Positions 12,330-21,134 of a stretch of 64,000 nucleotides of DNA are shown here, one piece after another (the stretch's first letter is position 1; each line of letters opens with the position of its first letter). Source of the DNA: Panax quinquefolius (taxonomy: Eukaryota > Streptophyta > Magnoliopsida > Apiales > Araliaceae); the NCBI GenBank assembly GCA_020205615.1, contig CM035170.1, positions 60,687,322 through 60,751,321 on the forward strand. Direction: 5' to 3'. Below the pieces are notes generated by a model. The model worked only from the letters and a program-made list of their open reading frames with translations, had not been told where the DNA came from and did not search any database. The translations under genes and the position numbers were made by a program.

Positions 12330-13045
12330 CTGAATAAAATTATCACGGGTATGTTAGTCATAAACTCTTGCAAAGTCTATACCGTGTTAGATACCGGTTC
12401 TACTCACTCTTTTATTGCACCTAGTTGTGTTCCATGTTTGAAGTTAACTCCGGAGAAGTTAGACTTTGATATATCTGTTTAAACTCAGTTGGGAGAAACC
12501 TTTGTTACCTCCACTATTTATAAATCTTGTTCAAATCAACACTTTCACGTTACCTGTCAATCTTATCTCTTTGAAAATACTTGCCTTTGATGCGATTTTA
12601 GGAATCGATTAGTTAATTACTCATCATGCTTTTCGTAAGGTTGTTAGCTTTTATACTCCTAACCAACCTGTTATGTGAATTCAAAGTAACCAACCCACTA
12701 AAGTCAATCATTGTCATATCAAGCCATAAATAAAGAGCCCCAATCCTTTCGTTGTTGACTTTCTTGTGTGGAATGCACCGAAGCCAAACTTTCTGTAGGC
12801 GACGCTATGAATGACGATGGCAAGTTGATAGGTATCAATATAACGTGTTACCCAAATCTTGGATGAGAGTCACAGTTTTGAATGATATTTCAATTGTTAA
12901 TAAATTTTCTGACGTATTCTTGAAGACTTCTTAGCCTACCCCTAGAGCGTGAAATCGAATTTTGTATTGACCCCAGTACAAAACCCATTTCTAAAACCCT
13001 AAAATATTTCTTTACTTAAGACGAATGTAACATGCGCCAAAGACG
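12330..13045 (+). pseudogene. Copy B-plus protease and RT-deletion junction
   Basis: Aspartic protease with the only intact catalytic triplet in the family here: DTG at 12,390-12,398, followed by STHSFIAPSC. A TAA stop follows DFDISV at 12,480, at the same place as in A2. LAFDAILGID at about 12,580 marks the second signature, then a TAG where A2 has Trp. From about 12,770 come pieces of the RT N-terminal extension, ending near 13,020 where the RNase H tail starts. The RT palm is gone. Confidence 0.75.
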
Positions 13046-13705
13046 TTGGCTCGAGCTGTTGAAGATTACGATCGTACCATTCAATACCATCGTGGGAAAG
13101 CGAACGTGGTAGCTAAAGCGTTAAGAAGAAGATCGTATGTGTTTACGAGTGCGATGTTGTTAACACAAAGACCCATTTCGTACGACTTACAAATGATGAA
13201 GATAGAGTTAAAGAATCTAGGAACCCACGTGAAGATAACGAATATACAATTAGAATTGACTTTAATCGATAAAGTTAAAGCCGCTCTAGCTACATACTCA
13301 GAGCTGATGAATGAAGAAGGTTCAAGAGGGCGTTATTCTAGAAGAAAGAATCGAAGAAGAGAGGAAATCTCAACCCTCGATTTTATTGGCCCATTTGAAA
13401 TCCTTGGTCGAGTAGGAACTGTGGCTTATAGACTCATTTTACCGTCAAGTATGTCACGTGTTCATAACATATCGATGTTACGTAAATATGTAGATGACCC
13501 GAACCATATTATTAATTTAGAACCGGACGAGATAGCGGATGATTTAACGTATAGTGAGATAAATTTTAAAATCTTGGATAAGGAGGATCGTATTCAACAC
13601 TCAAAGGTTATACCTCAAGAGTTAAAATCTAAAATAAAGCCAGGGTATCCTCATCTCTTCGGCATTCCAGGTACGCACGTAAATTTCGAGGGTGAAATTC
13701 CATAA
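13046..13705 (+). pseudogene. Copy B-plus RNase H tail fused to integrase C-terminus (219 codons open)
   Basis: Open frame covering EDYDRTIQYHRGKANVVA, a linker (LLTQRPISYDLQMMKIELK), a basic stretch RYSRRKNRRREE, and the integrase tail FIGPFEILGRVGTVAYRL to YPHLFGIPGTHVNFEG. It ends 11 bp before the LTR start, with the purine tract between. Upstream in another frame lies MRQRRWLELLK, the true RNase H continuation; one base is missing between them in every copy. Nearly the same protein is open at 2,143 and 10,667. The centre of the chromodomain is absent, so targeting to heterochromatin marks by that domain is not expected. Confidence 0.7.
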
Positions 13706-14879
13706 GGAAGGGAGAATGTGAGACCCAGATTTTATGAATAAAGATTTAAATTTCATAAAATATTTTTTTGAATATTATGGTGTGAATTTGATATAATGTT
13801 ATAGTTGTGCGTAATATTTACAAATTTTGCAAAGTAGGCAAGTGGTTATATAATATTCGATTGGTCGGGGAATATTCTTTTTTTCTTGAGGAATATCCGC
13901 ATTTACTCAATTTATAATCATTGGTCAATCCCACGGAATTATTATTCGATTGAGAAAACGACAAAAATATTTTATGGAAATAACTACGAAAATTTTACCG
14001 TTAACTCGTTGAAACACCCTTGTTAAAAGTACAATGAATACGCATGGTCAGCATAGTAGCACACGGTATTGATTATTGATGCTTATGTGAGAAGTCACTC
14101 AGTTATACTCAATTATTGCTACAGTAATTGCTGCATCATATCTCTCATATTATTGATTCAATTATCGTCACAGTATCATCTGCATAATATGTTATATTAT
14201 TAAATCAATAATTGAGACGACAAAGTTATTCATATTATTATTTGCAATATTGACAATGTCTAGAAGTTCTGTCAAGGAGAGGTTTTGTCACCTAATTGCG
14301 CGCCAATAAGGAGAAACCCTTATCGAAAAGCCCCCTCTTTCCTTGGAACGACCTGGTTGTTAAATATTGTGAGTTATAATATTAATGATGAATAAGTTGT
14401 GTTGATTAAAGATGAAATTGATTGTTCCATTGTATTTGGATTATTAGTGTTAGTGGAAATTGACATTTATTTCAATGATAATTGATGTCTGGAGGTTATA
14501 TTGTTCACTCGGGTATTCGGAGCACTTTTTGTGTCGGAGTACTATTCACGAGTTACTATTCATGAGTTACTATTCACAGGGTACTATTGATTCACATTCT
14601 TATATTATTAGGGGTTGTGGTGCAAGATTGATAATACTTGAATGACTAAGTTAAAAATGGAGGTATAGATGGAGGTACTATACTGTAATTGTTTTTATCA
14701 CATGATTTGAACTATTGAGTCACATGATTTACTATTGATTCACATTATTTACTATTAGGGGAGTTGGTGCAAGTTTGATAATACTTGCAGGACTAAATTA
14801 AAAGTGAAGAAAAAGAGGAAGGTATTATACTGTAATATTTCGAGCCCCAAAACGTGCAATTATCGAAACTATATTTTCC

Positions 14880-14887
14880 TATAAATA
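14880..14887 (+). promoter_or_regulatory. LTR TATA box
   Basis: TATAAATA inside ttttcctataaatagaagc. It is preceded by U3 direct repeats and followed by a GA-rich leader. It would drive copy C gag. Confidence 0.75.
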
Positions 14888-15059
14888 GAAGCTCATTCTT
14901 CCTTCATTTCTCACTAATTCAAACAAGCTTTAGAGCGATTATTATAGAGAAAAATTATAGATAGAAAGAAGAAGAGAAGTCTGATACCTCACTATTCCAG
15001 TATCCAGTTTTTCTAAGGTAGGGAGTATTATTTCTTTCTTATCCATGAAGAGAACTTCT

Positions 15060-15480
15060 GTTATTCCATTCTTTATTATTCTGTTGGAATAACTCAGATA
15101 CGCTGGCTACCCTATACTTGGTGAAATTCTTTGTTATTCCGTTCTTTATTATTCGTTGGAATATCCTCGCATCATGGCGTTTTTACGGACCTGGTTCCGT
15201 CTTTATTATTATTCTATTGGAATATCTTGTTTGTGCATTTTACGCCAGACCTGGTTCCGTCTTTATTGGTATTCTGTTGGAATAACCTGTCTATGCGAAG
15301 TACCGCTTGCATGGTAATTTCTGTTATTATTCCGTTCTTTATTATTCTGTTGGAACATCCTGTCTGTGCTTTACGCATGACCTGGTTCCGTTAATTATTA
15401 TTCGTTGGAATAACTCTGCCTATGCTCTGCACCGTATGCATGGTGATTTCTTTTGTTATTCCATTCTTTATTATACTCAT
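15060..15480 (+). repeat. LTR leader array of seven stem-loop units (representative copy)
   Basis: Seven degenerate units with the core ttctttattattctgttggaata begin near 15,070, 15,142, 15,199, 15,259, 15,336, 15,388 and 15,464 (spacing 52-77 bp). In the first unit gttattcca (15,060-15,068) pairs perfectly with tggaataac (15,085-15,093) around a 16-base loop. Counterparts occur in every LTR that covers this part: about 5,965-6,420, 8,865-9,290, 20,300-20,740, 26,330-26,770, 32,755-33,250, 36,060-36,500, 38,160-38,660, 43,510-43,605 and 44,660-45,090. The array lies downstream of the TATA box, so it would be in the transcript. Confidence 0.8.
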
Positions 15481-16574
15481 TGGTTCAAACTTTGACTTCC
15501 ATACTCCATGAAATTAGTGGAATATCCTTGATATTTCAAGCTTCATCCAAAGATCTTTTCATGGAAATATTCTTCCGAGCATTCTTGAATTTTACTCTAC
15601 AAAGCAAAGATCATGTTGACAAATTGATGTTATTAGTTTTGGATAAATTAATTCTTGAACTTGTTTTATTGAATTCTTATATCATTGTCATCATCATCAT
15701 GCTTATATTTTGTTTGAAAGTCATCTACGTGTATGTAGTGCATAGATAGACTTGGTATGATTATGACCGTGGATTATTCGGTGTAATCATGACCGTAATG
15801 TTACAAATGATGTGGAAAAAGTCCTCATCGTCTGTAGTGCATTGATGGACGCTTTTTGGTATGATTATGGCTATGGATTCTCTTCGCCCAAGTGCAAAGA
15901 TGAATTATTTTATGGCATTTTCAGGATCGTTGATGAAAACATGATTATCTTTAGTCAGTAGTGCATGGATAATTCGTGGTCGTGATACTAAATAATATCC
16001 TCGGCAGTAGTGCGTGGGTGATTCGATGATGTGGATTATTTATTAAGCTGATTCCCAACGATAAAAATGATGAAAAACATTTTAAATCATAAAAGATAGT
16101 AGATTTTATTCTCTACTTGACTCATTTAATGGATTGCTTGTTCCGCTGCAGCTAAACTTGATGTTTGTTATATTGTGTCAGTTTAACACTGTTGAAGGCT
16201 AACGATAATATTTTTTGCATTATCTTTGTCATAATATTTCCTACTGGGCTAGTTGAGCTCACCCTTTTACTTTTATTGTTCTCTTCAGGAAATGAGAATG
16301 TAGTAGGGACTAGTCGGGGAACGGAGTGATGAACCAGATGATTGCTTTAGTAGTCCTCACTATTCTGTGAAATAGTGTGATAATAATTATAATGAGGACA
16401 CCTTTTGAGTTTGTATACTCTCTAGTAGACTATATGTGTATTCAAACTCACAGTTTATGTTTTGTCGTATTGTATACTCCATACCAGTATTATTAAGTTG
16501 TATTTGAATTTCTGCACCATGTATCTGGCGACTCAAGATGGGTGATGTATACCTAATTTTGGGGCGCCATAATT

Positions 16575-16586
16575 TGGTATCAAAGC
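16575..16586 (+). promoter_or_regulatory. Primer-binding site of copy C
   Basis: tggtatcaaagc, three bases after the LTR end. One mismatch from the plant initiator tRNA-Met complement (tggtatcagagc); the same mismatch is present at 29,003 and 39,751. Confidence 0.75.
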
Positions 16587-16757
16587 TTAGGGATATGATC
16601 CCTAGCTAAGATGTGAGACTAGAACTAGGAGGGGAGAGACGGGGAATTCCTTCGCTAGTATAACCTACCTAAGTTTATTTGGTATTTAATTGATCGGTCA
16701 GAGTATAGGGATAATATGTGATGTCAATTAACCCTTATTTTGTGGAAGTATTTGAAA

Positions 16758-17857
16758 ATGACATCCGAGAATGTTGAGAATAGCAATGGAGCACAGGAGA
16801 CCGTTGAGTCTCCACAGATCAATAATCAGGACAATGTGCAGCAGGATGGCGATAATCCTCTTGTAAACGCCAACACTGATCAATTGACGAATGACGGTAC
16901 GTTTAGGAGCTTTTTAGAATTCATGCAACATTAGGCAAAGGCCACTCCTGTTCATAATGCAGGAGGAAACAATGGCAACCCACGGTTGGTCACTGCTAAG
17001 AAAATCAAGGAGCTGGGACCACCGGAGTTTTTGGGAAAGCCAGAACCACTAAAGGCGGAGACGTGGTTAAAGAAGATCACCAAGATATTTGATGTCTTGG
17101 GATGCTCCGAGGAGCAAAAGGTTCCCTTTTCCACATTTATGTTGCGTGAAAAGGCAGATTACTGGTGGGACTCTGTAAAACGCACCCAGACTGACGCACT
17201 CAAGATGTCTTGGGAGAAGTTCCAAGAGCTGTTCAACGATAAGTACTTTCTCGAAAGTATTCGTCACATGAAGGAGGTGGAGTTCATCAAGCTTGAGCAA
17301 AACAATATGAATGTGTCGCAGTACGAGGCTAAGTTTGCCGAGTTGTCTCGGTTTGCATCCCATTTGGTCGATAATGAGGAGCGAATGATGTGAATGATTT
17401 TAAGACGTTTAAAACCCAATATACGCCAATACCTCATTTCTCACAAACTTTTTTTATATTCAGATGTTATGAATAAGGCTCAGTGATTGAAAGCGATAAT
17501 GAGTCAGCACAGCCAAAAGGCATCCAACAACACGATAATAATCGTACCAGTGGCAACGGTCATCGAAACAATGATAACCATCGTGGGGGAAATTATCATG
17601 CCAAGAATGATAACCACTTCGGTGGTAATCATAGCCAAAATAATAGAAGTGGAAATTTCATGAAGAGAAGGTTCAATAATGATGGAAAGACAGCAGCACC
17701 AGCACCCATTTCAAAGGAAAAAGAACGATCATCGGTAGTATGTTTCAAATGCGGACAGGAGGGACACATCCGTCCAAACTGTACGCAGCAGTCCAAAGCG
17801 TGTTTTAATTACGGAAGAGAAAGTCATTTAACTCAATTTTGTCCTGTAACAAAATAA
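16758..17857 (+). pseudogene. Copy C gag with nonsense and frameshift breaks
   Basis: The ATG at 16,758 follows a 170-bp leader. The protein reads MTSENVENSNGAQETVES, then the gag domain (ETWLKKITKIFDVLG, REKADYWW, EKFQELFNDKYF). Breaks: TAG at 16,932 where sisters have CAG; TGA at 17,391 where the copy at 11,768 has CGA; another TGA and a 1-base loss near 17,480. After that loss a 124-codon open stretch (17,483-17,857) carries a His/Asn/Gly-rich linker and two knuckles, CFKCGQEGHIRPNC and CFNYGRESHLTQFC; the second has Cys to Tyr at its second position. It belongs to the second subfamily with D and E. Confidence 0.82.
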
Positions 17858-17984
17858 AGTCTAGCTGGGACAGTGGCACCAAAGGCGGATACGGACAAAA
17901 CAAAGTCAGTGGTTTCAAGAAGAGTGTTTTTTGTGACTTCTCAAAAAATGAGTAACCCGAACGAAGTTAGCAGGGGTTAGTTAA

Positions 17985-18326
17985 TTATAAATTCTTGCAA
18001 ATTCTATACCTTATTAGATACCAATTCTACCCATTCTTTTATCTCTTTTGCTTGCGCTCAACGTTTAAATTTGACTTCGGAGAAATTAGACTTTGACTTA
18101 TCAGTTGAAACTCCGTTAGTAGAAACCTTCATTTCATGTGATATCCAAGTCTTGGATGAGAGTCACAGTTTTGAATGGTATTTCTATTGTTAATAAATTT
18201 CCTAACATATTCCTAAAGACTTCTTAGCCTACCCCTAGAGCGTGAAATCGAATTTTGTATTGACCCTAGTATAAAACCCATTTCTTAAACCCTCAAATAT
18301 TTCTTTAACTAAAACGAACGTGTAAT
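17985..18326 (+). pseudogene. Copy C protease stub and large deletion junction
   Basis: A short stretch encodes the protease active-site region with DTN in place of DTG (18,017-18,025), then STHSF and NLTSEKLDFDLSVETPLVET. It jumps at about 18,140-18,150 (gtgatatccaagtcttggatgag) to the RT N-terminal extension. Compared with the copy at 12,330 this removes a further 300 or more bases, including the LGIDWL part of the protease. The same deletion is present in D and E. Confidence 0.7.
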
Positions 18327-18942
18327 GTGCCAAAAACGTTGGCTCGAGTTGTTGAAGATTACGATCATATCATTCAATACCATCGTGGAAAAGCGAACGT
18401 GGTAGCTGACGTGTTGAGTAGAAGATCGTATGCGTTTACAAGTGCGAATATACGAACCCCCGTGAAGATAACGAATATACGAGTAGAATTGACTTTAATC
18501 AATAAAGTTAAAGCCGCTCAAGCTACACACCCGAATCTGATGAATTTGAAGAAAAGGCTCAAGAGGGCGTTATTCTAGAAGCAAGAATCGACGAAGAGAG
18601 GAAATCTCAACCCTCGATTTAATTGGCCCATTTAAAATCCTCGATCGAGTAGGAACTGTGGCTTATAGACTCGTTTTACCGTCAAGTATGTCGCGTGTTC
18701 ATAACATATCGATGTTACATAAATATGTGGACGACCCGAACCACATTATTAATTTATAACCGGACGAGATAGCGGATGATTTAACGTATGATGAGATACA
18801 TTTTAAAATCTTGGATAAAGAGGATCGTATTCAACACTCAAAGGTTATACCTCAAGAGTTAGAATCTGAAATGAAGTCAGGGTATCCTCATCTCTTCGGC
18901 ATTCCAGGTACGCACGTAAATTTCAAGGGCGAAATTCCATAA
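18327..18942 (+). pseudogene. Copy C RNase H tail and integrase C-terminus
   Basis: RNase H tail EDYDHIIQYHRGKANVVAD to about 18,430, shorter linker (NIRTPVKITNIRVELTL), stop at 18,578, then, in another frame, the integrase tail (KYVDDPNHIIN with a stop near 18,760). The 5' half follows the D/E subtype, but the tail (ISMLHKYV, YDEIHFKIL) follows the A2/B subtype, so this copy is a mosaic. It ends at the purine tract aaggaggggagat. Confidence 0.72.
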
Positions 18943-18953
18943 GGAGGGGAGAT

Positions 18954-21134
18954 TGTGAGACCCCAGATTTTATGAATAAAGATTTAAATTTCTCGAAATA
19001 TTTTTTTGAATATTATGGTGTGGATTTGATATAATGTTATAGTTGTGCGTAATATTTACAAATTTTGCAAAGTAAGCAAGTGGTTATATAATATTCGATT
19101 GGTCGGGGAATATCTGTATGACGGTACATTCATTGGTCGACCCACAACGGAATTATTGTCTGATTGAGAAAATGACAAAAATATTTTATGGAAATAATGG
19201 CGGAAGTTTTACCGTTAACTGTTGAAACACCCGGTGTTAAAAGTACAAGATATCTGGCGTGGTTGTAATAAGTAGCACACGATATTGATTATTGATGCTT
19301 ACGTGAGAAGTCACTCGCTTATACTCAATTATTACTTCTACAAGAATTGCTTTGCTTCATATCTCTCATATTATTGATTCAATTATTGTCACAGATATCA
19401 TCTCGCATAATATTTATTATTATTAAATCAATAATTGAGACACAAAGTTATTCATATTATTATTTGCAATATTGACAAGGTCTAGAAGTTCTGTCAAGGA
19501 AAGGTTTGGTCACCTAATTGCGCGCCAATAAGGAGAAATCCTTATCGAAAAGCCTACTCTTTCCTGGGAACGACCTGATTGTTAAATATTGTGAGTTATA
19601 ATATTAATGATGAATAAGTTGTGTTGATTAAAGATGAAATTGATTGTTCCATTGTATTGGGATTATTAGTGTTAGTGGAAATTGACATTTATTTTGATGA
19701 TAATTGATGTCCTGAGGTTATATTTTTCAATCGGTATTCTTGAGCACTTTTCGGTTTCCGAAGTACTATCACACGAGTTACTATTCACGAGTTATTATTC
19801 ACGGGGTACTATTGATTCACATTCTTATACTATTAGGGGTGGTGGTGCAAAATTTATAATACTTGCATGACTAAGTTAAAAATGGAGGTATAGTTGAAGG
19901 TACTATACTGTAATTAATTTTTCACATGATTATACTATTTATTTACATGATTTTTACTATTGATTCACATGATTTACTATTAGGGGAGTTGGTGCAAGAT
20001 TGATAATACTTGCAGGACTAAATTAAAAATGAAGAAAAAGAGGAAGGTATTATATTGTAGTATTTTGAGCCCCAAAACGTGTAATTATCGAAACTATATT
20101 TTCCTATAAATAGAAGCTCATTCTTCCTTCATTTCTCACTAATTCACAAAAGCTTTAGAGCAATTATTATAGAGAGAAATTATAGAGAGAAAGAAGAAAA
20201 GTATTCTGCTACTTCACTACTTCTATATCCAGTTTCTTCTATGGTAGGGAATTTTATTTGTTGTACTCGTAGGGAGTATTATTTCTTTCTTATCCATGAA
20301 GAGAACTTCTGTTATTCCATTCTTTATTATTCTCATTGAATAACTCAGATACGCTGCTACCCTATACTTGGTGAAATTCTTCCATTATTCCGCTTCTTTA
20401 TTATTCATTTGTAATATCATGTTCATGTGCGTTTTTCTTTAATTCTAGTTCCGTCTTTATTATTATTACATCGCTGGAATATCCATGTCATGCGCGCGTT
20501 TTACTTAACCGGTTCCGTCTTTATTGGTATTATGTTGGAATAACATGTCTATGCGAAGTACCGCATGCACGGTGATTTCTGTTATTATTCCGTTCTTTAA
20601 TATTCTGTTGGAACATCCGTGCGCGCTTTACGCACGCATGACTGGTTCCGTTAATTATTATTCTATTGAATAACTCTGTCTATGCGGCACCGCATGCATG
20701 GTGATTTCTTTTGTTATTCCATTCTTTATTATACTCACCGGTTAAAACTTTGACTTCCATACTCCATGAAATTAGTGGAATATCCTTGATATTTGCGCTT
20801 CATCCAAAGATCTTTTCATGGAAATATTCTTCGAGCATTCTTGAATTTTACTCTACAAAGTAGTATCATGTTGACAATTTGGGCGTTATTAGTTCTGGAT
20901 AAATTAATTCTTGAACTTTTTTATTGAATTCTTATATCATTGTCATCATCCTCATGCTTATATTTTGTTGAAAGTCATCTGTGGCTTCAGAGTGCATAGA
21001 TGGACTTGGTATGATTATGACCGAGGATTATTCAATGTAATCATGACCGTAATATTACAAATGATGATGAAAAAGTCCTCATTGGCCCGTAGTGCATTGA
21101 TGGACGCTTTTTGATATAATTATGGCTATGGATT
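18954..21134 (+). mobile_element. 3' LTR of copy C, first part (split by insertion)
   Basis: Plus-strand LTR from TGTGAGACCCCAG to the word tatggatt at 21,134, where a 3.7 kb insertion begins. TATA at 20,105, stem-loop array at about 20,300-20,740. The LTR resumes at 24,835 with gattctcttcggccaag, exactly the next bases in other copies. The four bases gatt are present on both sides. Confidence 0.87.
20105..20112 (+). promoter_or_regulatory. LTR TATA box
   Basis: TATAAATA in the conserved ttcctataaatagaagctc context. Transcription from here would run through the insertion and into the inverted LTR pair near 25,500. Confidence 0.72.

Larger units (their letters stand above)
13717..16571 (+). 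mobile_element. Full-length Tekay-like LTR (3' LTR of B-plus and 5' LTR of C)
   Basis: A complete plus-strand LTR of 2,855 bp. It starts TGTGAGACCCAG just after aaggaagggagaa and ends at ggggcgccata before the primer site at 16,575. TATA at 14,880, leader stem-loop array 15,060-15,480, second repeat set (gtagtgcat units) at about 15,735-16,040. It is shared by two internal regions, one on each side, as expected after recombination between elements. Confidence 0.88.
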
